From Synechococcaceae cyanobacterium RL_1_2 (lineage in GTDB: Bacteria; Cyanobacteriota; Cyanobacteriia; Cyanobacteriales; JAAUPO01): a DNA stretch of 8,184 nt. Location of the stretch: NCBI GenBank assembly GCA_012033095.1, contig JAAUPO010000073.1, positions 1 through 8,184 of the forward strand, written 5' to 3'. Position numbers and translations under genes: made by a program. This document shows, one piece after another, positions 1-6,940 of the stretch (its first letter is position 1; every line of letters begins with the position of its first letter). The notes under the pieces were generated by a model. The model ran no database searches, was not told the DNA's origin, and worked only from the letters and a program-made list of their open reading frames with translations.

Positions 1-359
1 AGCTGAAAATTCAACATTTTTGGGATGGGGATGAAGCTCTAGATTTTTTGTTTCAAGGTGCCCAAAACCAGGGAGAACTTTGTCATTCCTTACCCAATTT
101 AATTTTATTGGATCTAAATTTACCAGGAACCGATGGTCGGGACATCCTCAAAGCAATTAAGACCCATGAACATTTAAGGATGATTCCTGTGGTTATTTTT
201 ACCACTTCCGCTAGCGATCGCGATGTCATTGCCTGTTCCCAAAACTATGCCAATAGTTATGTGATTAAGCCAATGGATTTAGACCAAATGAAATCGAAAC
301 TCAACGTTATTTTAAAACATTGGTTTGAAGTCAACATCATGCCTAAGATTAATTATTAG
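1..359 (+). CDS. Rcp1-like single-domain response regulator, 5' end outside the window
   Basis: This is the C-terminal part of a CheY-like receiver protein of the cyanobacterial phytochrome-partner type (Rcp1/RcpA/RcpB). The frame is open from base 3 to the TAG at 357-359, and there is no start codon with upstream context, so roughly the first 20-30 residues, including the acidic pocket, lie outside the window. The TTG at 48 is an internal leucine codon, not a start. Visible motifs are LILLDLNLPGTDGR, whose phospho-accepting Asp is encoded at 111-113, then VVIFTTSASDRDV (switch Thr) and YVIKP (conserved Lys). The spacing and the DLNLP-DGR, FTTS and DVI blocks match what I remember of Synechocystis Rcp1. 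There is no output domain, so it probably accepts phosphate from a histidine kinase and passes it on or acts by protein contact. The hybrid kinase and phytochrome downstream are candidate partners by proximity only. The family call is firm; the partner is inferred. Confidence 0.9.
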   Translation, partial: LKIQHFWDGDEALDFLFQGAQNQGELCHSLPNLILLDLNLPGTDGRDILKAIKTHEHLRMIPVVIFTTSASDRDVIACSQNYANSYVIKPMDLDQMKSKLNVILKHWFEVNIMPKINY

Positions 360-375
360 CCATTATTAGCCATTA
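352..375. repeat. Short tandem repeat ATTATTAGCC, about 2.4 copies
   Basis: The 10-base unit ATTATTAGCC occurs at 352-361 and 362-371, followed by ATTA. The first copy overlaps the stop codon of the response regulator, and the second copy puts another in-frame-like TAG nearby. It probably arose by simple slippage, and no function is evident. The rest of the gap up to 479 ends in a pyrimidine-rich stretch with no convincing promoter. Confidence 0.7.
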
Positions 376-479
376 ACAACATTAGCAAGAATCACTTTTC
401 CCCCACCGGACATTCCCAATCCTATATTCACCCAAAGCATTGCCATTCCCCCCCTCCCCTCTCCCTCGGGTTAAAGTCT

Positions 480-1829
480 ATGTACACCCCAGAAAATCCT
501 TGCATTATTATGATTGTGGACGATTCTCCAGAGGATCGTGCAACATTTAGAAGATATTTAGAACGGGCTCCCAGTTCCCATCCTCCCTACCAAATCATCG
601 AAGCAGATAGCGGCGGAGAAGCATTAGAGCTATATTTTCGATATTGTCCCCATTTAGTATTAATGGACTTTTCCTTACCGGATATCGATGGCATTGAGTT
701 AGTGGATAGCTTTAATCGATTTAAGGCCAGCCAAGCCCATGAAACAAAATTTATTATGTTGACGGGCCAGGGTAATATGGCGATCGCCCAGGAGGCCATG
801 GAGCATAATATTCACTCCTACCTGAGCAAAGATAAAATTACCAAGGACTTATTTTTAAGCACCATTCAAGAAATTCTCCTAACCTTTTTGCGTCAAACCA
901 AGGCAGAAAGCGAAAAGATCATTAATCTTTTGGTGATTGATAGCTCCCAGGAAAACCAGGAAAATTATCGACGTTTTTTATCCCGGACTTTGGAATGGCA
1001 TTTCAATTTTACCTTTGCGGTGTCTGGCCATGATGCCGTAGAAATCTGTCGTTGGTTTAACCCCGATATGATCCTCTTAGATATCAATCTACCGGATATG
1101 GGGGGCATTACCTTGTTAGTGGCCTTAAAGGAGATCATTGACCTAGTCAATATCCCAGTGGTGATGGTGATAGAGCAGGAAGGGGAAGAAGTGATTGTGC
1201 GGGCAATGAAGGATGGGGTCAAGGCTTATTTTCTCAAAGATCAAATTACCCCCATACAGCTTCGAAAAACCATGATCGAGACCTATGGGAAAAATAGGTT
1301 GGAAGCGGAACTTCGCAAACATCAAGCCCAACAGGATTTAGTGGCAAAAATTACCTTTAACATCCGCAAAAGTCTGGACTTGACCACGATTTTAGAAACC
1401 ACCGTGGAACAGGTTAGGTCTTTTTTCCAGAGCGATCGTGTCCTAATTTATAAATTTGATCCAGATTATGGTGGGATGGTAATTGCAGAATCCCTAGGAC
1501 AAGACGTTAGTCCCCTGCTCCACCAAAAAATTACAGATACTTTTTTCCAAACCGTCGATACTACGGTCTATCTCAATGCCCAGCAACTCCAAATAATTAA
1601 CGATATGTCCACCTATCCCATGGCCGAATGCCATCGGATGATGTTAACTAACTATGGGGTTAAATCTTCCATGGTTCTTGCCCTGGGCCATGCAGAGGTA
1701 AACCAAGGGCTGTGGGGGTTATTAATTGTTCATTATTGCCATCGTTGCCATTATTGGCAAAATACAGAAATCACCTTTCTCAAACAATTAGCCTCCCAAC
1801 TCACCATGGCCATTAGTCAAGGATATTAG
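480..1829 (+). CDS. REC-REC-GAF sensor half of a split hybrid histidine kinase
   Basis: The product has 449 residues in three domains. The first receiver (about 8-135) has acidic Asp14/Asp15, phospho-acceptor Asp63 in [10 protein letters not shown], Thr95 and Lys117. The second receiver (about 148-268) has Asp154, Asp201 in [10 protein letters not shown] and Lys253, but the usual first acidic residue is Ile153 and the switch Thr/Ser is Ile231, so it is partly degenerate. A GAF domain (about 285-445) begins in [14 protein letters not shown] and carries a Cys384-His385 pair at the position of the bilin-binding Cys-His of cyanobacteriochromes. The Cys of the DXCF motif is replaced (DTFF, 353-356). 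Reading stops at TAG 1827-1829, just before the helix that normally links GAF to the kinase core; that helix and the kinase follow after a frame change. It was therefore probably one protein with the 1872-3053 reading. The ATG at 480 has no good Shine-Dalgarno, but it sits directly before the first receiver strand. Domain calls are sure; bilin binding is a hypothesis. Confidence 0.88.
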   Translation: MYTPENPCIIMIVDDSPEDRATFRRYLERAPSSHPPYQIIEADSGGEALELYFRYCPHLVLMDFSLPDIDGIELVDSFNRFKASQAHETKFIMLTGQGNMAIAQEAMEHNIHSYLSKDKITKDLFLSTIQEILLTFLRQTKAESEKIINLLVIDSSQENQENYRRFLSRTLEWHFNFTFAVSGHDAVEICRWFNPDMILLDINLPDMGGITLLVALKEIIDLVNIPVVMVIEQEGEEVIVRAMKDGVKAYFLKDQITPIQLRKTMIETYGKNRLEAELRKHQAQQDLVAKITFNIRKSLDLTTILETTVEQVRSFFQSDRVLIYKFDPDYGGMVIAESLGQDVSPLLHQKITDTFFQTVDTTVYLNAQQLQIINDMSTYPMAECHRMMLTNYGVKSSMVLALGHAEVNQGLWGLLIVHYCHRCHYWQNTEITFLKQLASQLTMAISQGY

Positions 1830-1885
1830 TGACTGAACTTAAGGCCGCTAAACAGAGAGCGGAAAAAGCCAATGCCCTCAAAAAG
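1824..1885 (+). other. Frameshifted linker joining the two halves of the hybrid kinase
   Basis: The flanking readings lie in the same frame, but that frame has TAG (1827) and TGA (1830). From base 1832 another frame reads [17 protein letters not shown], the typical charged helix before [12 protein letters not shown] in cyanobacterial hybrid kinases. Adding one base near 1824-1828 gives [14 protein letters not shown]. Removing one A from the A5 run at 1880-1884 gives [15 protein letters not shown]. The two indels compensate, which explains why both large readings share a frame. They could be real mutations, sequencing errors or, less likely, programmed frameshifting. Confidence 0.8.
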
Positions 1886-3053
1886 TCGATTTTTGGCTAA
1901 CATGAGCCATGAGATCCGTACCCCGATGAATGGGGTAATGGGGATGGCCCAACTGCTGGCCGATACGGAGTTAGATGAAGAACAAAAAGAATACGTTGAA
2001 ACCATTAACTACAGTGGCAATAATTTGCTGAATCTCGTCAACGATATTTTAGATCTATCTAAATTAGAAGTGGATCAAGTGCAGTTGGACTACCATGGTT
2101 TTTACTTATCAGAACTGTTAGAACGCCATTACATTGCCTTCAAAGAGCAGGCCCATAGCAGTGGGATTAAATTAATTTACCCCCGTCAAGCAGACCTGGG
2201 CAACCATGAGTTAATCGGTGATTCCTATCGTCTGAATCAAATTTTAAATAATTTAGTCAGTAATGCCCTCAAGTTTAGCGATGAAGGGGGACAAGTTAGG
2301 GTCAAAGTGGAATTATTACCGGTTAACCTATCGGATTTAGACGAGGAACTGACTGGGATTTATCGATTTAGTCATCCCGTTCAACTCAAATTTGAAGTTA
2401 GGGATCAGGGGATGGGGATCAAAGAGGTGGATCAAGAAAAATTGTTTAAGCCTTTTTCCCAGGTAGAAACCACCACTACACGCGTATTTGGGGGTACGGG
2501 TTTAGGTTTATCTATTTGTAAAAATTTAGTGAAATTGATGGGGGGAGAAGTTGGGGTCACTAGTTGTTGGGGTGAAGGTTCTACGTTCTACTTTACGGCG
2601 ATCATGGATCAAGTGGTGCTGCCCGCGGTGGATGCTCGTAATCCACCGCTGCGTCTGATTAACTGTAGGGATTTCAATAATTTTAAAGGGTTGATCGTAG
2701 AAGATGATCCGGTAAATAGAAAGGTATTGGAAATGTATCTATCGAGGCTTGGGTTACCGTTTGATGTTGCTGGGGATGGAGCCCAAGCTTTGGTCAAGTT
2801 ACAGCACCACCATGACTACGATATTGTTTTTATGGATTGTCAAATGCCGATCTTAGATGGTTATGATACAACCCATCAAATTAAACAGGATCAGTCTTTT
2901 CATGACCTAGTGGTGGTGGGGATCACTGCTTCTGTAATCGATCGGGCTCGGCAAAAATGTTTGGCCGTTGGCATGGATGACTATATGGCTAAGCCTTTTT
3001 CCCTGGAAAAGCTAGAATTGATGTTGACTAAATGGTTACTTCCCCAAATGTAA
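1872..3053 (+). CDS. HisKA-HATPase-REC kinase half of a split hybrid histidine kinase
   Basis: The product has 393 residues from the nominal ATG. The H-box [15 protein letters not shown] has phospho-accepting His13 and is followed by the dimerisation helix ending in [10 protein letters not shown]. The ATPase domain (about 113-245) shows the N-box around Asn127/Asn131, G1 DQGMGI (178-183), an F-box near KPFSQV and G2 GGTGLGLS (207-214). A C-terminal receiver (about 272-390) has Glu277/Asp278/Asp279, Asp322 in VFMDCQMP, Thr352 and Lys374 in MAKPF. All catalytic motifs look intact. The ATG at 1872 leaves only 12 residues before His13 and falls inside the frameshifted linker, so it is more likely an artefact of the break than a true start. 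Expected as the C-terminal half of a REC-REC-GAF-HisKA-HATPase-REC protein with the upstream reading. If made alone it would be a soluble kinase core without a sensor. Confidence 0.88.
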   Translation: MPSKSRFLANMSHEIRTPMNGVMGMAQLLADTELDEEQKEYVETINYSGNNLLNLVNDILDLSKLEVDQVQLDYHGFYLSELLERHYIAFKEQAHSSGIKLIYPRQADLGNHELIGDSYRLNQILNNLVSNALKFSDEGGQVRVKVELLPVNLSDLDEELTGIYRFSHPVQLKFEVRDQGMGIKEVDQEKLFKPFSQVETTTTRVFGGTGLGLSICKNLVKLMGGEVGVTSCWGEGSTFYFTAIMDQVVLPAVDARNPPLRLINCRDFNNFKGLIVEDDPVNRKVLEMYLSRLGLPFDVAGDGAQALVKLQHHHDYDIVFMDCQMPILDGYDTTHQIKQDQSFHDLVVVGITASVIDRARQKCLAVGMDDYMAKPFSLEKLELMLTKWLLPQM

Positions 3054-3150
3054 AGCTGTGACTGATCTTCAAGGTTCGAGTTAGATTGAAATCCCAAGTT
3101 GGAATATGGCTTGTTTGTAGCGAATCAAGCTCTTAGCTCTCATGTATAAA

Positions 3151-3229
3151 GCCCTCCTACCCCCAATGGTGGGGAAGAAATTCCTGAAAAATCATGAAAA
3201 GTTCCCCAAAGTTGGGGGATTTAGGGGGC
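3151..3229. repeat. Inverted pair of cyanobacterial C/G-rich repeats
   Basis: The left arm (3151-3176) reads GCCCTCCTACCCCCAATGG followed by TGGGGAA. The right arm (3201-3229) contains TTCCCCAAAGTTGGGGGATT and ends in TAGGGGGC. Read in reverse complement, the right arm is an imperfect copy of the left, so the 79-base unit could fold into a long hairpin with smaller hairpins in each arm. A related arm recurs at 5771-5799. Similar GGGGGATTTAGGGGGC motifs are, from memory, common dispersed repeats in cyanobacterial genomes. It may be a small non-autonomous element and could also help end transcription of the kinase gene, although no T-run follows. Confidence 0.6.
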
Positions 3230-3244
3230 AAAATGCAAATTTAA

Positions 3245-3271
3245 TTGACTTTATCCACAGCCTCTTAAAGT
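3245..3271 (+). promoter_or_regulatory. Possible promoter for the phytochrome gene
   Basis: TTGACT (3245-3250) resembles a -35 box and TAAAGT (3266-3271) is a weak -10 match at a short 15-base spacing, about 70 bases before the start codon. The spacing is not ideal. The call rests only on motif resemblance and position. Confidence 0.2.
3251..3259 (+). other. Perfect single DnaA-box match TTATCCACA
   Basis: TTATCCACA matches the high-affinity bacterial DnaA box exactly. I found no second perfect box nearby, so this is not a replication origin. It overlaps the spacer of the possible phytochrome promoter. It may be chance, or a site linking expression to DnaA. Confidence 0.35.
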
Positions 3272-3295
3272 TTTCGTATTTATTTTTTTTTCCCA

Positions 3296-3314
3296 AGTGA
3301 TCATTAGTGATCAT
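3296..3314. promoter_or_regulatory. Double TGATCA site, one helical turn apart
   Basis: AGTGATCAT occurs at 3296-3304 and again at 3306-3314, a period of 10 bases. Each copy contains the self-complementary TGATCA (3298-3303 and 3308-3313), so TGATCATTAGTGATCA is both a direct and an inverted repeat. It ends 26 bases before the phytochrome ATG and lies downstream of the possible promoter. This is where a dimeric regulator could bind, but the regulator is unknown. Confidence 0.35.
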
Positions 3315-3340
3315 CAATCCTGCAATCTAATCCTGACCCT

Positions 3341-5608
3341 ATGGAAATTATTACAGCTAAAAGTGTTAATTTAACAAACTGCGATCGCGAGCAAATCCAT
3401 ATTCCAGGAGCCATTCAGCCCCATGGGTTATTAATGATCATTGATGCAGAGCCATTGACCCTACTTGCCACCAGTGCCAATGGCCATGACTTTTTGGGAA
3501 TGGAGTTAGATCCCTTTTTAGGACAACCGGTCAGCAAGCTGTTGGGGGAATCTACCGTAGAAAAAATTCATCAATGTTTAGCCGGGGATTTTGAAGGCAT
3601 TAATCCGTTACGGATTTTGATTGCAGGACAAATTTTTAATGGCATTGTACACCAGCAAGCTGAGTTGATTGTGTTGGAGTTAGAGCGGACTTCTGAAGCC
3701 CAGGTCGGGAATTTTTTTGGTTTTTATAACATGACCAGGGGCATTATTGCCGAAATTCAGCAAGCAAGTGATCTATCGGCCCTAGTCCAAATTATTGTTA
3801 CTAATATTCGTCGGCTGACTGGGTTCGATCGCGTGATGGTCTATCGCTTTGATGAGGATGATTCTGGCCATGTCATCGCTGAAAGTAAACAGGATTATTT
3901 AGAACCATTTTTGGGGTTACATTATCCCTCTACCGATGTCCCAGGGCCAGCCCGACGCTTATACAAACTCAATTACATTCGCTCGATCGTGGATGTGGAT
4001 TACCAGGAAGTGGCAGTGCCGCCCCATCCCTACACCGGAGAAACGATTGATCTAAGCTTTTCGGTATTGCGGAGTGTTTCCCCCATCCATCTTGAATATC
4101 TCCATCATATGCAGGTTCAGGCTTCCACCTCCATTTCTTTGATCTATGAAAACCGACTCTGGGGTTTGATTGCCTGCCACCATTATTCTGGCCCTAAGTT
4201 TGTGCCCTACGAAATTCGTACCGCCTGTGAGTTTTTGGGTCAAGTGATGTCCCTAGAGCTAGCCGCCAAAGAGGAAAATGAAAATATTGATTATAAAGTA
4301 CAAATTAAAACCCTGTTGGGACAACTCCTTAAGCCCCTGTCCCAAGCCCATGATCTGAGCGAAGAGTTAATCGATCACCATGAACAACTACAAGCATTGG
4401 TCAATGCCCACGGCTTAGCGATTATTCAAGGGGATGAAGTTCATCTGCGGGGGGCTACCCCTACCAGGAAGGATCTTGATCCGTTAATTTCATGGCTCAT
4501 TCCCCAGATTGAAAGTGATTTGTTTTATAGCGATCGCTTACCCTTGATTTATGAACCAGCCCAAGAATTTAAAGCGATCGCCAGTGGGATTTTGATGTTG
4601 AGCTTAAATAAAGTGCAAAACCATTATATTTTGTGGTTTCGGCCAGAGGTGATCCAAACCGTTGATTGGGCCGGTAATCCCAATAAAAATGCGGTGATTG
4701 AGGAAGATGGTTCCATTACCCTGTCCCCCCGCAAATCCTTTGAACAATGGAAAGAACAAATTCAAGGGCGATCGATCCCTTGGCTCCAGTGTGAAATTCA
4801 GCAGGTGATGGAGCTACGGATTTTGATTGTGGAAATTTTATTTAAAAAAGCCCAGGATTTATCCCTGCTCAATCGGGAGTTATTACGCAGTAATGAAGAA
4901 CTCGATTCCTTTGCTTACATTGCGTCCCACGATCTGAAGGAACCCTTGCGGGGTATTTATAACTATTCTCAATTTTTGTTAGAGGATTACGGTGAAATTT
5001 TAGATCCCGATGGCCAAACCAAACTGGAAACCCTAGTGGTACTCACCAAGCGGATGGAAAATTTAATTAACAGCCTCCTATACTATTCCCGTTTAGGTCG
5101 TAGGGAGGTGGAACTGCAAAGTTTAAATTTGCAAGGGGTCATTAATAATATTCAAACGATATTACAAGCATCGGATAAACAACAGCTAGAAATTAAGGTT
5201 CCTCGCACTTTACCCACAATTTTGGGGGATGAAAACCTGATCCCAGAAATATTTACTAATCTGATCACCAATGCTTATAAATATAATGAGGCTGAAGCAA
5301 AATGGGTGGAAATCGGCTATGTGGATTTAACCCCAGAGCTGATTAAGCAATATAATTTGCCCCCCCATCACGGGATTATCTATGTCAAAGATAATGGCAT
5401 TGGTATCCGGGAAAAACATCTAGACCTAGTTTTTCCTATCTTTAAACGGCTCCATAGTCAGGAAAAATACGGCGGTGGCACTGGGGCCGGTTTAACCATC
5501 GTGAAAAAAATCATCGAACGCCATAACCAAAAAATTTGGATTGAGTCGGAATACGGCCAAGGCACGACTTTTTATATGACCTTCGCGATCGAGCACAGCC
5601 AGCATTAG
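3341..5608 (+). CDS. cphB: Biliverdin-type (BphP/CphB) phytochrome histidine kinase
   Basis: A complete 755-residue red/far-red photoreceptor kinase, close in length to Cph1. The N-terminal segment has Cys14 in TNCDREQIHIPGAIQPHG, the biliverdin-attachment Cys of bacteriophytochromes, followed by the PAS domain (to about 125). The GAF domain (about 144-305) has PSTDVPGPARRLY, in which the usual DIP motif reads DVP (Asp199), and His250. The residue before that His, Cys in Cph1-type phytochromes, is Ile249, so phycocyanobilin could not attach there. The PHY domain (about 320-500) includes WFRPE (432-436) and the tongue motif PRKSF (463-467). The transmitter has FAYIASHDLKEP with His530, N-box Asn640/Asn644, DNGIGI (684-689) and GGGTGAGLTI (711-720). 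The ATG at 3341 fits the short lead before the Cys, although no Shine-Dalgarno is evident. The family's partner is an Rcp response regulator; here one lies three readings upstream rather than directly downstream. The symbol follows the Calothrix CphB type that lacks the GAF Cys. Confidence 0.95.
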   Translation: MEIITAKSVNLTNCDREQIHIPGAIQPHGLLMIIDAEPLTLLATSANGHDFLGMELDPFLGQPVSKLLGESTVEKIHQCLAGDFEGINPLRILIAGQIFNGIVHQQAELIVLELERTSEAQVGNFFGFYNMTRGIIAEIQQASDLSALVQIIVTNIRRLTGFDRVMVYRFDEDDSGHVIAESKQDYLEPFLGLHYPSTDVPGPARRLYKLNYIRSIVDVDYQEVAVPPHPYTGETIDLSFSVLRSVSPIHLEYLHHMQVQASTSISLIYENRLWGLIACHHYSGPKFVPYEIRTACEFLGQVMSLELAAKEENENIDYKVQIKTLLGQLLKPLSQAHDLSEELIDHHEQLQALVNAHGLAIIQGDEVHLRGATPTRKDLDPLISWLIPQIESDLFYSDRLPLIYEPAQEFKAIASGILMLSLNKVQNHYILWFRPEVIQTVDWAGNPNKNAVIEEDGSITLSPRKSFEQWKEQIQGRSIPWLQCEIQQVMELRILIVEILFKKAQDLSLLNRELLRSNEELDSFAYIASHDLKEPLRGIYNYSQFLLEDYGEILDPDGQTKLETLVVLTKRMENLINSLLYYSRLGRREVELQSLNLQGVINNIQTILQASDKQQLEIKVPRTLPTILGDENLIPEIFTNLITNAYKYNEAEAKWVEIGYVDLTPELIKQYNLPPHHGIIYVKDNGIGIREKHLDLVFPIFKRLHSQEKYGGGTGAGLTIVKKIIERHNQKIWIESEYGQGTTFYMTFAIEHSQH

Positions 5609-5615
5609 GGACTGG

Positions 5616-5652
5616 ATTGTTAAAGTAGGATACATTGTTAAAGTAGGATACA
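5616..5652. repeat. 18-bp tandem duplication with a third partial copy
   Basis: ATTGTTAAAGTAGGATAC is repeated exactly at 5616-5633 and 5634-5651. ATTGTTAAA appears again at 5664-5672. The array begins eight bases after the phytochrome stop codon. It could be slippage or remains of a repeat array. No function is evident. Confidence 0.8.
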
Positions 5653-5770
5653 GCCTGGAAAGCATTGTTAAACAAGCGTTGAACCGATTTTTGACAACAG
5701 TAGCGGCAAAACCCTATCTGAGCAAGCTTTTTAAGGATATATCCTCCCCTTAGAAACCATTGCCGAGCAA

Positions 5771-5799
5771 GTCCCCAAACTTTAGGGGATTTAGGGGGC
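5771..5799. repeat. Dispersed G-rich repeat, second locus
   Basis: GTCCCCAAACTTTAGGGGAT followed by TTAGGGGGC closely matches the arm at 3201-3229. The inner CCCC and GGGG can pair as a small hairpin. Here it occurs as a single arm, without the inverted partner seen at the first locus. Confidence 0.6.
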
Positions 5800-5823
5800 T
5801 TGGCCGTAAGTCCTAATAAACTT

Positions 5824-5865
5824 AGGGACTCCCTAGATTAATAGTTTTAGGCTAGTGGAGTCCCT
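5824..5865. terminator. Strong hairpin between convergent genes, possible bidirectional terminator
   Basis: AGGGACTCC (5824-5832) pairs perfectly with GGAGTCCCT (5857-5865). The adjoining CTAG (5833-5836) pairs with CTAG (5852-5855) across a one-base bulge, giving 13 pairs and a 15-base loop. It lies between two converging genes, where a shared terminator is expected. Neither strand has a proper T-run after the stem, so intrinsic termination is uncertain. Confidence 0.4.
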
Positions 5866-5912
5866 TCCATTGGTAATCCATAGATGGGGTATGGGATCAA
5901 CAAATATTAGTG

Positions 5913-6506
5913 TTAGTCTGGCTCAAACACGGTAAAGCTAGAGAAATTGCGGTAGGGATCGCTATGGCGGGTATCTTTTTTAATTTCTTCTTTGATCTGT
6001 TCTAAATCAATATAGCGATCGGCCACATTAATTAAACTATCACTAGTCATGGATTTAAGACTGACCACCTCCACCCTTGCCCCGCGATAACTCACGGAAT
6101 CCACAGCATAGGCGAGGTCTCCATCCCCACTTACTAAAATAGCAGTGTCATAACAACCCACTAAAGACATCATGTCCACAGCAATTTCCACATCGAGGTT
6201 AGCTTTTTAGAGCCATCCGGAAGTTGAATTAAGTCCTTTGCAATTACCCGATAGCCATTACGACGCATCCATAACAAAAACCTTGTTGTTTTTCATTGGT
6301 GCGATCTACTCCTGTATAAAAAAAAGCCTTAACAATCGAGATCCTGCGGTTAACTTGCAAAGAAGTTTCGTATAGTCAATTTCCACCCCAAGCTGGAGTG
6401 CTGCGTAAAAAAGATTAGAGCCATCGATAAAAATACCAACCCGTCCTCGATTTTCCAATACCTGCTCCGGTGAAAACACCGTCTTGGTACTGTAATTATC
6501 AATCAT
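5913..6506 (-). pseudogene. NYN-domain (LabA/DUF88-like) gene, frameshifted three times
   Basis: Read on the minus strand from ATG 6506, the product begins with a first block holding GRVGIFIDGSNLFYAALQLG (Asp28, Asn31 of the NYN nuclease fold) and TAGSRLLR. Reading then fails, but the protein continues in other frames as FFYTGVDRTNEKQQGF, LLWMRRNGYRVIAKDLIQL plus PDGSKK, and ANLDVEIAVDMMSLVG. It ends through LVSGDGDLAYAV and ADRYIDLEQIKEE at a TAA. Each break is explained by one missing base in a homopolymer: the A8 run 6318-6325, the A5 run 6276-6280 and the T5 run 6204-6208 (plus strand). Three single losses restore the first frame. Repaired length is about 198 residues, as I remember for cyanobacterial LabA-like proteins. 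NYN proteins are metal-dependent RNase-like enzymes; LabA itself affects circadian output. The codon at 6191 is GTG for an internal Val, not a start. It may be a young pseudogene or an intact gene with sequencing errors. Confidence 0.85.
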
Positions 6507-6515
6507 GGTTTAAAA

Positions 6516-6519
6516 CCTC
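6516..6519 (-). promoter_or_regulatory. Ribosome binding site of the NYN gene
   Basis: On the minus strand GAGG lies nine bases before ATG 6506. It supports that start, as does the immediate run into the conserved N-terminal block. Confidence 0.5.
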
Positions 6520-6940
6520 GATTTATTAAAACAATTTTTAATTAAATTTATTTAAAAAAGATATATATTACCTCCATGATAATTAACTAAGCATCTAAAG
6601 TTAAAAAACTTTGTTTTCGCTTAATACTTGCAGGTTTAATAGTCAAAAATTTCGAACTTAACCAAGGATTTATTACAGGCTAGACTTGGCTATTTATGGC
6701 GATTTAATGGTTATTTTCTTGATGCTTATTACACCTTTATTATCACTTTCAAAATTATTGTCCTTGATTATTTTCTAGGCTATTTATCACCATAAAATAT
6801 CAATATTTATAATAAGTCTGATAACTTTATCCTATGTTTTTTTGTGAATTTCCTTCCCAGTTCCCATTAGGTTACGTCCATTGAGGGTAATTTGTGAAGG
6901 AAGAGGCGGGGAAGGGCCTTAGTCGGGTAGAAAAGTCCTG

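Larger units (their letters stand above)
3054..3340. other. Intergenic region between hybrid kinase and phytochrome
   Basis: No gene is visible in these 287 bases. The region holds an inverted pair of C/G-rich repeat arms (3151-3229), a perfect DnaA-box match (3251-3259), a possible promoter and two TGATCA sites (3296-3314) just ahead of the phytochrome start. The length and content suggest that the phytochrome is transcribed separately from the kinase upstream. Confidence 0.7.
5609..5912. other. Intergenic region between converging phytochrome and NYN genes
   Basis: No gene is seen in these 304 bases. Contents in order are an 18-base tandem duplication (5616-5652), a perfect 12-base palindrome AGGATATATCCT (5734-5745), a copy of the G-rich dispersed repeat (5771-5799) and a strong hairpin (5824-5865). 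The genes on both sides point toward this region. Confidence 0.7.

Noticed and set aside
352..375. CRISPR array, from the short repeats
   Set aside because: The units are directly adjacent, only 10 bases long, with no spacers and no cas genes.
587..1331. Three minus-strand readings under the REC-REC-GAF gene
   Set aside because: They are shadows of a strongly supported coding region with intact domain motifs on the plus strand.
3251..3314. Replication origin, from the DnaA box and AT-rich tract
   Set aside because: Only one box is present and there is no dnaA, dnaN or other origin context.
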